A stretch of 64,000 bases of DNA from Gigaspora margarita. Taxonomy: Eukaryota; Glomeromycota; Glomeromycetes; Diversisporales; Gigasporaceae. The DNA lies in contig WTPW01000083.1 in NCBI GenBank assembly GCA_009809945.1, positions 587,585 to 651,584 on the forward strand. The letters are read 5' to 3'. A model generated the notes under the pieces. That model had not been told where the DNA came from, did no database searches, and saw only the letters and a program-made list of their open reading frames with translations. Shown here piece after piece: positions 11,295 to 23,763 of the stretch (positions are counted from its first letter, which is position 1; each line of letters starts with the position of its first letter). A program made the position numbers and the translations under genes.

Positions 11295-12400
11295 TTTATT
11301 TTTTTTTTTATGTTCAACGATCCTGCTTCTTTTTATTATTTGAGAAAGATAATACAATGCTGCCACTGATTACTAAAAACTCTATCAAAAAGAAACTCTC
11401 CAAGTACAAAGTACCCAAAGCGATCCGCTATAACAACCTTTTGTCTCAAGTCGGAGCCCGAACTTGCTCGAACTTTTGTACAATGTACGCCCAACTATCA
11501 CTGACATTGGCATTGTATGCCATATCAGGATCGTTTTTTTTCCTTCCTTTAAATTTTTCCTTCTTCATAAAGTGCATGAAAAAGGGAGAAAGNAAAAAAA
11601 AAACAAAATAGAAAACGAGTAAAAAAAGGAGATATAAAGGGGAAAAAGAAAAAACAAAAGAAAAGAAAGAAGACGACAAAAAGAAAAAACAAAAGAGAAA
11701 AAGAAAAAACAATCTAGATAATAGTATAATCAAAGCCTATACTACGCTCGTAAAAATTATACAGTATTAAACAAGATCTCGGTACTGTATCTAAAGTGAA
11801 AAACTGTAAGGAGAAAAACTATACTAAGAGGTCGAGATACCCAATCAAAATTTTTTGAAAAAACCCTCCGTAGACGTCTGTCAATCCTTGTGATACACGT
11901 GAACACGTTGGCAGCTTGTGTTGTGATCTCTCATGACTTCACGTGACTTGAATTTCCATTCCGGGATGGGTAAACAATGTCGATCTTTTGGAGGGGGTAC
12001 GCCGAAATTCCCACTTTTTGGTAAAAATTTTGTGAAAAGCCGTATGGAAGGCTGAGAAACCAACGTAAAGAGAGTGTGGAAGTTTGCAAAGTGTAGAATA
12101 GTATAGAAAACCAGGAGCTTGCTTCCACTAGTGCTTCTGCAAATTCTTGACATGTACTTCCGGTATTTACCAAATACTAGTTCAATAGTTCTGTAGACTT
12201 CCATCGGGGAGCCAAAAACCCAAAGGGAGTTCTCTTTCAACTCTATTTCATATCTCCAAATAGTCTGAAGACTCATCAAGCTTAAGACTACTAGTCCTAG
12301 TTGCTACGAAAGAAGTTTTGTGTATTATTTTCTATACTAACTAAAAACTTGGTTGCAGGTCCGTTCGGTGATTGTTGGTTTGAGGGATAGGTGGAAAGAG
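11295..12400 (-). mobile_element. Poly(A)-tailed retroposon, family A, copy 1
   Basis: On the minus strand the element starts near CTCTTTCCACC and ends in poly(A) (plus-strand T run about 11296-11309). It is flanked by an exact 19-bp duplication, TTGATTAATATGTTTTATT, at 11276-11294 and 12401-12419, which proves retroposition. It holds a CT-rich tract and the CCCCTCCAAAAGATCGACAT core. A 132-codon frame at 11881-12279 (LWVFGSPMEVYRTIE...) is partly shared with copy 2 but is not recognised. Copy 2 is at 21011-22414. Confidence 0.85.
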
Positions 12401-12419
12401 TTGATTAATATGTTTTATT

Positions 12420-13280
12420 AGATATATTTTATTTTTGAAATGCATAAGAAAAGAGAATTTTATACAAGAGACAAATAAAAAAATTCAATAATGCTACCAA
12501 TTCTTATTTAAAATTCATGAAATTTCACAGAAAATATTTTATGACCATATTCTAATGGCTTGTAAAATTTGAATATATATTATTATATAGCTTTAAGAAA
12601 TCTAGACTGTGATGGTAATTTTTTCATCATTATCAAAATTGAAAATTTTAAAAAATCCCAAATCTGGAAATAAATTAAAAAATCGTTGTTGATCGATGAA
12701 TATTTGACCAAATGAGCTAAAATCTTTATAGTAAACTTTCGAATACCTATTCTATTAACTTACTTAGTTATGTTTTGGAGATTCAATTTTGAGAAAGTAC
12801 CTCTGGAAGTATTTAAAGTTTAGAGTAACTTGCAAAAACATATGTATCTGTATTCACAAAAACATTGATATCTTCACAAGTTTTCAATATTTTTTTATAA
12901 AATTTGAGATTTAAATGCTCTAAGATATATGTTTATATGAGAACAAAATTATTTTGATCTTGAAAACCCAAAATTAGAATTTGACCCTGAAATTGTTTTT
13001 GACCTATTTTAGTTAAAACCCAAAATTTTTTGACACTTTTTTGAATAGACGAAATTATAAGGAATATAACTATATAAATTTTATTTGCTCTTCCTTATAA
13101 AAAATTTTAATTTGCTCTAATGAACCCGAAATAGACATTTTTCAAAAATCAATTTTAGTGGTATTACTAGATATATGCTACAAATCTTGTTATAAATTTT
13201 TTTTTAGCTAGCATAGTAAAATTTTTGTAACTCATTGCTGAACAGTGGGTTATTTTGAAAAAAGCAAGACGTTAAAGATA
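12420..13280. other. AT-rich intergenic DNA
   Basis: No gene, terminal repeat or tandem array was found. It lies between two poly(A)-tailed retroposons. Confidence 0.5.
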
Positions 13281-13291
13281 GTTTTTAAATA

Positions 13292-14467
13292 TTTTTTTTT
13301 TTTAGCATTAGCCTGATGATCATACCACTTTTTATTTATAGAAGAATATAGTTACATTATCAAATGCTATTACTAATTCTGGCTTTATGGTCTTACAATT
13401 AAAAAGTAGTTCATCTGGTTACTTGAGGCACCTGTTCGTGACCTTCCAGAGTAGAATTAGTCTCACATAGTACTAGGTTTTATTATATAGCCCGCATACT
13501 AGATCACTGACCGAGTTCACGGCTCATCATGACTACCTCCTTTCTTAAAAACTTCTTCTACCTAGGTCCTGGCAGAAAGGTTTACTAACTACTAACTGCA
13601 TAAGAAAAAAGTAAAAAACAAGATATACAAAAGGGGGTAAAAGGAGCAAAAACAAAGGGTAAGAAAAATGAGGGAAACTAAATGATCTAGACAAGAATTC
13701 AAAATAAAAAGAGAACAAGATGAAAAAAGCATAAAAAAAGAATATGGCCTGATATACATATAGAAAACGAAAAGAAAAATCAAAGAAAATAAATAAAAAA
13801 AAAGAAAAAGAAAGAATATTCGAGAATATTTCCCAACAAAAAATGTTCAAGAACATTCCTTGATAAAAATTATATAATACTGCACAAAGAAATGCCTTGC
13901 CAAAGTATTATATGTATACAAAAGAACAATCTGGAATTTAATCTCCACAGATCTGCCTACTTCTATGTGCCATGTCTCATTATGTGTCCATTTCTGTTTA
14001 TCTATCTGCATGTCTTCTTCCCGATTAGGATAGGAACAACAATGCCAATCTTTTGGAGGGAGTAAGCTGAGTCTCCTACTTTTGTCCAAAATTCTATAAA
14101 AAAACTTCAAGTGAGAATATGATGGTAGGTGTATAGTTGAGTATGTTCTTGCAACCAAAAAACCTTAAAGAGCATATTGAAAAACTCATTTTTTAGTGCA
14201 CCGCCTAGCCAAACTATAGAACCTTCATCAACGTAAGAAGACTTCCACCAGAATTTCATGTACCAAGGGCATCCACTGCCAATTATCTTGCACAACCAAC
14301 ACTTCTGGCTTGTGTGCTGAATATATAAAGAAGTTCCCTGATATAGCAAAAAAGGTTGACCTTTATAAAAACTAGTATTAGTAGTTTGCTTCATCTTTTA
14401 CTAAAAAATTTTTTGTTTTTCTTTTGTTCAGAAATTTGTACAAGTGATCGATGGGAAGAGTTCGATG
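13292..14467 (-). mobile_element. Poly(A)-tailed retroposon, family B, copy 1
   Basis: Flanked by GTTTTTAAATA at 13281-13291 and 14468-14478, an 11-bp duplication. The poly(A) end is at 13292-13303 (T run on plus). A 95-codon minus-strand frame, 14107-14394, starts MKQTTNTSFYKGQPFLL and is rich in Trp and Cys; its family is not recognised. Downstream are the CTCCAAAAGATTGGCATTGT core shared with family A, a CT-rich tract and a 3' tail ending AATAAAAAGTGGTATGATCATC. Confidence 0.8.
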
Positions 14468-14478
14468 GTTTTTAAATA

Positions 14479-15648
14479 ATTGTTGTAAATAAAACTAAAT
14501 TGTTAAATAAATATTAATAAATAATAAAAATCTATAAAAATAAAGACTTAGTCAAGAAATAATTTTAAAAAAATAATTATTTCTTATAAGAACAGTACTG
14601 TTCTTGGTTTCGCTCAAGCAAACTATAATTTTTATAAAGTTGACTCAAAGAGGAAATTAGTCTTTTTATATTTTTTATTTAATCTATGAAATGTTCTAGT
14701 ACATTTATGGAAAAATTAGTTTATTTGACATTTTGAGTGAGTCAACTCAACAGATTTACTATTAAAAACATAGTAGTAAGTCAGAGTTGCTATTATAGAC
14801 TTTTTTAGTCTATTTTTACTATATTTAATTAATTAGTAATTTGATGAACTTAATAACACAGAGGGTAAGGGGCATTAGTTCATTTGATACATAATAAATT
14901 ATATGTAATATATATTTATTTTATTTGGATAGCATAACTACAAATCTGGTTAAGGAATGCTTATATAGGTTATCTTATTTGGCTTAATTTCTAGCTTTAA
15001 CAACATAAAATTACACTGAATTATAGAGCAAAATTTGCATTTTGACCAATTAGGCATATTAATTTATTTGTAATTAAAATGTTTTTAGAAACAATAAATT
15101 CTAGTATATCAGATATATAATATAAAAAAAAAGACTATAACTTGTTATTATGAAGAGTATGATATAAAAGAGTGTGATTATGTAGAAGTCTTTTTTTTTA
15201 TAAATTTATTAATAAATTGTCTTAAAATTTAATGTTATTGTACAGATGTTGTAATTATATAGGAGGTGGTTATAGAGGAGGAAGACTGTACTTGGTATAA
15301 GGTCAAACCATGCTTTTTTTAATCTTTTACTAAATAAAAAATAGTGTTAAAGTTTAGAAATAATTTTTTTTTGAAATTGAAGTTTTTAAAATCATTACAA
15401 AAAATTACAGATAGATCTAAATTTATATAATGATCTATATTATATATATTGTTTACTTATTTATATTTTTTAACCAATAAATCAAATGTATGCTATGCTA
15501 TACAAAAGGTATCAAGGGCCCATGCATAATTTTAAATTTTATTATTCTAAAAGACCATAAAACTCAAGTTGTGATTCACTTTATTTTTATATTAATAAAA
15601 AAACAAAAGATAAAAAATTATATATATGTATCTTTTTTTATTTATTTA
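14479..15648. other. AT-rich intergenic DNA
   Basis: No supported gene or bounded repeat was seen. The sequence is strongly AT-rich with short T and A runs. Confidence 0.5.
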
Positions 15649-15649
15649 T

Positions 15650-16717
15650 TTTTTTTTTGAACTTAGGCAGCTTCGCTGACACTTTTATTTAAAATGATTG
15701 AATTTGTGACCAAAAACAAGTAATTATTTAAATTCTAAGTCTGACATCACCCGAGATTTTGCTCATTCAACAAATTGACAGATGCAACCTGCCACACTGT
15801 TCCAAACTTAGTTTGAATCAGAACACCTTATCATGACTGCCTACTTTTTAAACCTCTTTCTCTTAGCCTCCTAAGTAGAAGTATTCTACTAGAAAAAACA
15901 AAACAAAATACAAAATAATAGAAAAAATATAAAGGGGAGAAACACTAAAACCCTAAACGAAAAACCAAATAATATCAAATAACAAAAGTAGAAAGAAAAA
16001 GAAAGAGGCAAAAAGCTGCAGTACATGATAGCAAAATGCCACTAAATGACAAAAGAAATAAACAAAAACAAAATAAAAGAAACAAAACTATAAACTAAAT
16101 TTAAAAATTATATAATACTGCACAAGGAAATGTCTCGCCAAAGTATTATATGTATATAAAGAAAATAAAAAGAATGTTCTGAAATTTAATTCTGAAGATC
16201 TGCTAACTCTATTGTACCATGTCTCATTACACATCTGTTTCTGTTTACCAACTTGCATGCCTTCTTTCTGATTAGGAGAGGAACATCAAAGCTGATCTTT
16301 TGAGGGAGGTATGCCAAATTTCCCACTTTCTGTCCAAAAATCCAGAAAAAATAGCTTCAAGTGAGAATATGGTATTGGGTATATGGTCAAATATGTTCTT
16401 GTAACCAAAAAACCTTAGAGAGAGTATTGAAAAACTCATTTTTTTAGTTCACCGCCTAGCCAAGCTAGAATATCTTCGTTGATGAAAAAAAACTTCTACC
16501 AGAATTTCTTGTACCAAGAGCACCCACTGCCAGTTATTTTGTACAACTAAAGCTTCTGGCTTGCATGTCGAATATATAAAGGAGTCCCCCAAATAGAAGA
16601 AAAGGTTGACCTTTATAAAAACCAATATTAGTACACAGCTGCTTCGTCTTTTACTAAAAAATTTTTTGTTTTTCTTTTGTTTGGCAATTTGTACAAATAA
16701 TCGTTAGAAAGTGTTGT
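15650..16717 (-). mobile_element. Poly(A)-tailed retroposon, family B, copy 2
   Basis: Aligns to copy 1 through most of its length: shared start ACTAAAAAATTTTTTGTTTT (plus orientation, about 16653), the TAGCCAAGCT region, the core GATCTTTTGAGGGAGG (about 16290) and the 3' part to the T run at 15648-15658. The protein frame of copy 1 is broken here. T-rich flanks make a target duplication ambiguous. Its extreme 3' tail differs from copy 1. Confidence 0.75.
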
Positions 16718-16873
16718 TCTCTATTTTTTATTTTACTTTTTTATTATTTTTATTATTATTATTTTTTATTAGATCTTGCACAAGATCTGTGGTTTTATAA
16801 TATTCAATTAGAAGAAAATGTATATAGATATTTAATAAAAAATATTTGTATTGCTATTAGAATTAATTGTCAT

Positions 16874-17088
16874 AGCTGATTCTGAAATGGCTGATACTAA
16901 AATTTGGGATCCCAATTTGAAACTAGCTGCCCTGCTAAAATCCACAAATACTTGTTAAATATCAAATATATTTCCAAACCTTACCCTAATTCTATAAGAC
17001 AAAAATGAAAAAATCACCACAAAAAAATTTTAACATTTCATATCAAAGTAGGTCAAAATTTCAGCATCAGCCATTTTTAGCATCAGCT
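16874..17088. mobile_element. MITE, second copy of the GCTGATGCTGAAG family
   Basis: The ends AGCTGATTCTGAAATGGCTG and CAGCCATTTTTAGCATCAGC, and the interior words CCTGCTAAAATCCACA and CCCTAATTCTATAAGACAAA, match the intronic element at 3213-3431. Confidence 0.8.
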
Positions 17089-17249
17089 GCAACATTAATT
17101 AATTGTCATGATATTATTAAATATTCTGAACGATCAACTCTAATTATTAATTTTATAATAAATAAGCACCCTCTTTTTTTTAAAATTTGAACTTAAATAT
17201 TTTAACAATAACTAATTAAATTTAATAAATATATTTTTATGAATTTAAT

Positions 17250-17560
17250 ATTTTTGTGCATGTACACTGTAGCACACCTCATATGATTTGGTGTAATATG
17301 AAATCAAAACAACCAAAAAAACTATTTTTTTTGTTAGTTAGGGTTAGGGTAAGATTAGAATAGTGTTTAGACAAAAAAAAGGAGTATATATTAAAATTTT
17401 GCAAGGAATTTTTTTGTTAGAGCATGAAGAGCGATTTCATAGCAAAATTATGAGCCACAAGCAATTTTTTTAAAGATCACTATATTTTCTTGATTTCATA
17501 TTACACCTGATTCTATGATCTGATTGGTTTATCTGATAGGCACATTACAATGCATATGCG
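17250..17560. mobile_element. MITE with telomere-like core, relative of 725-1105
   Basis: The inner inverted repeat GGTGTAATATGAAATCAA / TTGATTTCATATTACACC frames GGTTAGGGTTAGGGTAAG and AAAATTTTGCAAGGAATTTT, exactly the core arrangement of the element at 725-1105. The outer termini are poorly preserved, so the limits are approximate. Confidence 0.65.
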
Positions 17561-18820
17561 CTAAATTACATAAACATTTTTTATTTTAATATTATAAATT
17601 AATAAAATTTAAATACAAAAAATTTATTAAATTTTATTAGTTAATTGTTAAGATATTTAAGTTTAAAATTTTAAAAAAGAAGTGCTTAGAATATGGTACA
17701 TTTTTATTTCAAAAAAGAGTACTGATGGTTACAACTATGTTTTTACTAAACATAGAAATAAATTATCATATTATATTTATGCACAACTATTAAATCAACA
17801 AAGAAAAAGTGCATTGTTATTGTTAATAGACAATATTGGATTGATATCTTTAAATAATTCAGAGATGGTGTTTTTTTTTATTTATTAAAAAAATATTTGG
17901 TTTAATATTTTATTTAGCAATAACAAACCTTTATATAACTCATATAAACAAATTTTAAATGAACATAATGAATACTCAAACAATTCACAAAAACAAGTAA
18001 TATTCAGCAATAGTTACAAACAAGTTTCAAGCAAACAAAAAACTTAGTAATATTATCTTGGCCTTTAGTCTTTGCACCATTTTGTTTACTCTTAAAAATT
18101 TTTTAAAAGTAAATCTTCTACTATATTTAGGACAGTCACAGTTAGAACTACTGTATTTGGAACTATTGTATTCAGGACTATCATATTTAGAACCATTGTA
18201 TTTAGAAACTGAAACTTTAAAAAAAAATATAATCAAGTTTGTAATGAAATGCCAGAATTGAATAATAACAATACAGTTATTAAAAACTACTATCTCTTAA
18301 TTTGTAAAACAGTCAAATTTGTCTTTATAAAATTTAAAATTTTGAATTTTTTAAATAAAACTTTAAATATTAATTTTAGCTATATACTTTTTAAGTAAAA
18401 AATATAATACAGTATTAGTTCTATTTTATCAACTTTGTTATAAAAATTTTTAAAATGATTAAAAAACTTTAGTATAATAAAAGTTAAAGTTTTTGTTTTA
18501 GAAATTTTACTATAAAATTTTTCTAAGTTTTATATGTTTTTGTTTATAAAAAAATTTTTACTTCTAATACAAGTCTTAATTTTTACAAGTAAACTATTTA
18601 AAGTACAATAAAAAAGTTGTTATCCTTTATATAAACTACAAAATTGTATTAGAAACTATATTTTAAAACCAATATTTAAAGAATTCACCAAAATATTGTA
18701 AATTATTTTTTTGATTAAAAAATTTCTTTAAAGTTTAATATTTTTAATTTATAAGCAATATACACTTTTTGTTTTATAATTTAAATTTAAATAATTCAAA
18801 AATATATACAAAAATTTATT
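17561..18820. other. AT-rich stretch with a short 15-bp tandem array
   Basis: No recognised gene. Around 18120-18205 a 15-bp unit (GTATTTGGAACTATT and variants) repeats about five times, read on the minus strand as a Ser/Lys/Tyr pentapeptide. The flanking frames at 17682-17888 and 18027-18236 show no family signature. Confidence 0.4.
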
Positions 18821-18821
18821 T

Positions 18822-19320
18822 AATTCATGATATATATACCAAACAGTAAAAATCTATAGTAATATATGGATTATTGTTTATCAAATTTCTGGAATCTGGC
18901 ACTGTTAGAGCAATAACAAATTTCTTTACTAAGCAAACATTTTTCTTAACTAACAAAATTGTAGAGCAAATTTTTGCAATTCTAATAGTGTTAAAATCAT
19001 TAAATTGGACTAGTAAATTACAAGATATTGTTAAAAAACTTTTTGCAACTATATAGAGGTTTAATTAATTAATATTATTGTTTATATAGAAACTCTATAT
19101 AGTTGTAAAAAAATTTTTAATAATATCTTGTGATCTACTATTCTAATTTTAATAATTTTATTACTATTAGAATCACAAAAATGTGCTCTAAAACTTTTAT
19201 TTAGTAGAGAAGAAAGGGTAGTTTAGTAAAAAAAATTTGTTATTGCTCTGATAGTGCCAGATTCCAGAAATTTGATAAACAATAATTGATTTTCTTAATT
19301 TTACTATATATCAGGATCCT
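18822..19320. mobile_element. Foldback element, family C, copy 1
   Basis: An almost continuous palindrome of about 200-bp arms: TTATTGTTTATCAAATTTCT (about 18871) pairs with AGAAATTTGATAAACAATAA (about 19265). The left outer terminus TTAATTCATGATATATATACC is preserved; the right outer end is lost. The sister copy is at 62271-62815. Confidence 0.75.
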
Positions 19321-19641
19321 TTAAAGCCAGGTACTATCATGTAACTAACAGCCAATCAAATTGTAAAATATTGTTTATCACAGATTAGCCTGACAAGAAA
19401 AAACAAAAAAAAAGTAAAAAATCCCTAAATACAAGAAACAAGTATCTAGACCTGTTTTGAAGCATTAATAAAAAATGTCTAGAAGGCAATTTTAACTATA
19501 AAACTTTTTAGATACTAACTTCTAACTAACTCTCACTTTAATTTTAATTAAATAATAAAAAACATATAAAGGTAACTAGCTTTAAATAGGACCCTGAAAT
19601 ATCTACAAAACGTTAAGGTTTTACAAAAATTACTAAATATA

Positions 19642-19924
19642 GGGATGGCTAAAGTCATGTACCTACGTGATTTTTTAAAAATTTAGTTAAAATTTATATT
19701 AGACTATTTAGTATTAGAGTCAGAATTAGAGTTAGGCACAATATAGGTAAAATGACCTTCTTGACATTTTTTATAATGGCCCAAGATAGTTTTAGAATGC
19801 TATTTTTATGTTCTTGCATTTTTTTTGTTTTTTGACTTTTTTAGTCTGATTCGTGTAAGCAAAATTTTGCAACTCTATTTGGTTGATTTATATGAAAATG
19901 TCATGTGGGTATATGGCTTTAGAC
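19642..19924. mobile_element. MITE with GGATGGCTAAAGTCATGTAC terminus, copy 1
   Basis: GGGATGGCTAAAGTCATGTA pairs with TCATGTGGGTATATGGCTTT at the other end. The interior has TTAGAGTCAGAATTAGAGTT and ATGGCCCAAGATAG. The same element, inverted, is inside the retroposon at 21011-22414. Confidence 0.7.
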
Positions 19925-19926
19925 TA

Positions 19927-20513
19927 GAGACCTCAGTGCGATGCAAAATAAATGCAAATTATGAGATACGATTGGGCCAAATTATGCGGCTAATGCTTTA
20001 CGTTTCTAGAATTATACGAAATAATCGTAAATTATGTGATTTTTTTTGTACCATTAATCATGTAATAAATATATACAATTTGGATTGGCCAATTTCTTTC
20101 AGAACTTTATATAATTTATGTTGTTAGATTTTCTACTTGAAATATATCAGAACGGTACATATAAAAAAAATTCTGAAATTTGCATTCAAAAATTTTTTAT
20201 AAAAAAAACTATTAGTTGGTTAAAAATCGACCAATCACAGGCATTAGTTACTATTATGCCACATTATGCTTCGCATATATGATGCTAAAAATTGGCTTAT
20301 CATGTGCATCGCATCGCATTGTATAAAACTGAGGTTCCTAATTTGCGTTCAAAAATTTTTTATAAAAAAAAACTGATCGGTTGGTTAAAAATTGACCAAT
20401 CACAGGCACTAGTTACTATTATGCGATTTTGGGTTGAATTAGGCTTTACATATGCGATACTAAAAATTGGCTCATTATGCACATCGTATCGCATCGCATA
20501 AAACTAAGATCTC
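19927..20513. mobile_element. TA-flanked MITE with an internal tandem duplication
   Basis: The ends GAGACCTCAGTGCGATGC and GCATCGCATAAAACTAAGAT (then CTC) are inverted and flanked by TA (19925-19926, 20514-20515). Inside, a unit of about 170 bp starting at TTTGCATTCAAAAATTTTTT (about 20178) repeats at about 20341. Terminal GCGATGCG words relate it to 119-557. Confidence 0.7.
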
Positions 20514-20689
20514 TACTTTAAATGACCTCTAAATATAGAATAATGTGCAAGAAAAAAAGCAAAAATAAGCAAACTAATTACTATAAAAGAAAATAGTTTG
20601 TACAAGAAAAGCAAAAAATAAGCAAACTAAAATCCTACCTGTTTCTATATATTTTGGGGTCCTGCTTTAATAGTCTCCCATATATAGAG

Positions 20690-20841
20690 GTCGGTTAAAG
20701 TGGAGTTAACTCAATATATGATCTATATACTGTATAAATTGAATTCTTGATATCTATATATAAAAAACCTTCTAATTGTATCAAAAAAGTAACTCTAACT
20801 CTAACTAAATTTCCCTCTACTTTAACTGATCTTCAAATATA
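20690..20841. mobile_element. Short MITE with GGTCGGTTAAAGTGGAG termini
   Basis: GGTCGGTTAAAGTGGAG (about 20699) pairs with CTCTACTTTAACTGATC (about 20816). A GTAACTCTAACTCTAACT tract lies inside. It is followed by a fragment of the right end of foldback family C (20842-20887). Confidence 0.6.
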
Positions 20842-21010
20842 GTAATATATGTAGCTCCTGTTTGGTATATGGATCATGAATTAAATTATTTTAATAATTA
20901 AAAAAATAGATTAGACAAACAAATTTGCCTGCAAATCTTTACAGATTAAGAAATAATATTAATATGAAATATATAAAAATTATAAAAAATAAAAAAGTAT
21001 TAATTCATAT

Positions 21011-22414
21011 CAATTCTTTTTGATGATCCCTCAAACCAACAAACACTGAACGGATCTGCAACAAAGTGTTTAGTTAATACAGGAATCACATACAAAACTT
21101 CTCTTGTAGCAACTAGGAGTACTAGTCGCAAGCTTGATGAGTCTTCATATTATTTGGAGAACTAAAATAAAGCTTAAAAAGAACTCCCTTTGGGTTTGTG
21201 GCTTCCTAGTAGAAGTCTACAAACTATTAAACAAGTAGTTGTTGAATACCAGAAGTTTATGTCAGGAACTTGTAGAAGCATTTGTGGAAGCAAGCTCCTG
21301 GTTTCCTATATTATTCTATACTTTGCAAACTCTCACACTCTCTCTACGTTGGTCTCTCAGTCTCTCACATGGTTTTTTGCAAAATTTTTACCAAAAAGTG
21401 GAAATTCGGCATACCCCCTCCAAAAGATCGATATTGTTTACATCCCAAAACAGGAGTCGTCTAAAGCCATGTACCCACATAACATTTTTGTATAAATCAT
21501 CCAACCGGAGTCGCAAAATTTTGTTTATACAGATCAGCCCGAAGAAGACAAAAAACAAAAAAATGCAAGAACATAAAAATGGCAGTTCAAACCTGTCTTG
21601 GGCCATTAATAAAAAATGCTGGGAAGCCAATTTTACCTATATATCTGTTCTAACCCTAACTCTAACCCTAATGCTAAACAGGCTCTAACCCTAATTTTAA
21701 CTAAATTTTCAAAAAATCACGTGGGTACATAGCTTTAGCCATCCCCCTGAAACGGAAATGCAAGTCATGAAAAGTCACAAGAGATACATGCCACACATCA
21801 AGCCATGATGTGTCACATGTATAGCAATGATTGATGGATGTCTATGGATGGGTCTTTTAGAAAAGTTTTGACTGGTTCATCTTGACCTTTAAGTATAGTT
21901 TTTTCTATTAGGTTTTTAACTATAAATACAGTACCAAGATCTTAGTTAGTACTGTATAATTTTTATGAGCATAGTATAGGCTTTATTATACTACTATCTA
22001 GATTTGTTTTCTTTTTTTCTCTTTTATTTTTTCTTTTTGTCATTTTCTTTTCTTTTCTTTTGTTTTTTCTTTTTCCCTTTTTACTTCCTTTTATGTTCAT
22101 TTTCTATTGTGTCTGTTTTTATTTTTTCCTCTTTTTCATGTCCTTTGTGAAGGAGGAAAAATTTAAAGGAAAGAAAAAAAAGCAGTCTTGATATGGCATA
22201 CAACGCCAGTCAGTGATAGTTGGGTGTATATTGTACCAAAGTTCGAGCATGTTCGGGCTCCAACTTGAGATGAAAGGTTGTTATAGCAGATCGATTTGGG
22301 TACTTAGTACTTGGATAGTTTCTTTTTTATAGAGCTCCGTAAGTAATCGTTGGCAATGATTAACTTTTAACTCATTAATAAAAAGAAGCAAGATCGCTGA
22401 ATTAAAAAAAAAAA
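21011..22414 (+). mobile_element. Poly(A)-tailed retroposon, family A, copy 2
   Basis: Plus-strand homologue of 11295-12400, with poly(A) at about 22404-22414 and a 15-bp duplication with one mismatch (AGTATTAATTCATAT 20996-21010, AGTATTAATTTATAT 22415-22429). A MITE at about 21451-21751 interrupts it just after the CTCCAAAAGATCGATATTGT core. The shared reading frame (21190 onward) is broken relative to copy 1. Confidence 0.85.
21451..21751. mobile_element. MITE inserted in retroposon family A, copy 2 of the 19642 family
   Basis: GTCTAAAGCCATGTACCCAC pairs with GTGGGTACATAGCTTTAGCC. The centre has CTAACCCTAACTCTAACCCT. Comparison with the uninterrupted retroposon at 11295-12400 shows it is an insertion. 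Confidence 0.8.
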
Positions 22415-22429
22415 AGTATTAATTTATAT

Positions 22430-22795
22430 AATTGCAATATAATAGCATTAGATATATACTAGGAAAATAAGAACTATTTAAAGACTAAAGGACAAATATA
22501 AAATACTACATCTGATCTAGCCAATAAGCATCAGTTTTATTATTTTGAATATTTTTTTATATTACACCTAATCTGGCCAATTAGGATTTAGAATTTGTTA
22601 ATACATGGACATCAGGTGTACTATTGCTTTACCTGTGAATAGTATTAAAGATTTGATGTTCTTAGTGTTCTTAGGAACATTTAAAAAAAATTTATGAACA
22701 CTAAATTTAGAATTTATGTTCCCTATTAGAAACAAAGTGGGAACATAAAAGTTAAAATTTGTATTCCCTATAGAGATAGTTTTTTTAGTTTTTTT
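22430..22795. repeat. Dispersed repeat shared with 36868-37030
   Basis: The order CTAGGAAAAT, GGACAAATATAA, TTTATATTACACCTAATCTG occurs again at 36868-37030. The remainder has repeated GGAACAT/ATGTTCC words. No gene. Confidence 0.45.
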
Positions 22796-22825
22796 TGCAT
22801 GAGAGAAAGAGAAAGAGAAAGAGAG

Positions 22826-22876
<51 letters not shown>

Positions 22877-22966
22877 AAGAAGAGAGAAAGAGAAAAAGAG
22901 AAAGAAAAAGAAAGAGAGAAAAAGAGAAAAAAAGAGAGAGAGAAAAAAAAAAAAAAAAAAAGAGAG
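22796..22966 (+). repeat. Pure purine GA/GAAA microsatellite
   Basis: About 170 bp contain only A and G on the plus strand, mostly GAGAAA and GAGA units. The open Arg/Glu/Lys frame across it is an artefact. Such mirror-symmetric purine tracts can form triplex DNA. Confidence 0.9.
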
Positions 22967-23246
22967 ATTCAGTTATAGTAACATTAAAAATTTTTTAAAA
23001 ACATAAATATTTTATGTTTCCAAAAAACAAAAAAAAATTCAAATCTTTTTCACTGCCTGTGAGTATTTTTCAAACAAAAATAAATAAATAAATTAGATTA
23101 ATTTGTATATAAACTATTTTTATTAAATTTTAAAGTCAATATTTATATGTAAAAAAATTATCAAATAACCAAACTTTATTTGATAGTCCCAATCATAGTA
23201 AGGTATCAAATAAATTTTATTTTTTTAAACTTTAAAACAAAAATAC

Positions 23247-23763
23247 TTAATTTATTATCCGTCTAAGAACCAGTGAAATAACATAGTAAATCATGGGAAA
23301 ATTTACTATTGTTTTTGCCTTTTTTGGAATTTGGAGTTTCCCAAAGGACAACCCGATTTTCTACTAAGTAAACATCTTTTTTAAATTAAATAAAAATTGT
23401 AGTGGAGTAAATTTCAGTCATAATGGCAGTTAAATCATTAAAATCAGTTTAGTGGATCACAAGATATGAGCATTTTTGTCTTTGTGACTATATAGTATAA
23501 ACAAAAAAGTAAACATATAATCGCAAAGACAAAAATGCTCATATTTTGTGACCCACTAAGCCAATTTTAATGATTTAATTGCATTATAACTAGAATTTTC
23601 TTTTCTACAACTTTTATTTAATGTAAAAAAGATATTTACTTAGTAGAAAATCGGGTTGTCCTTTGGGAAACTCCAGATTCCAAAAAAGTCAAAAAATATA
23701 TAGTAAACATATCTCTACTGTTTATTATGTTTTTTACTGGTTCTTAGGTGGATCACGAATTAA
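23247..23763. mobile_element. Foldback element, family D
   Basis: A long palindrome: CCAAAGGACAACCCGATTTT (about 23341) pairs with AAAATCGGGTTGTCCTTTGG (about 23648), with arms reaching to the ends. The outer termini TTAATTTATTATCC and GGATCACGAATTAA resemble those of family C (62271-62815), so C and D are probably one group. Confidence 0.8.

Noticed and set aside
11446..11733. Phe/Ser/Leu-rich open frame
   Set aside because: It is a translation of the CT-rich tract in retroposon family A.
22795..22998. Arg/Glu/Lys open frame
   Set aside because: It is a translation of the GA microsatellite.
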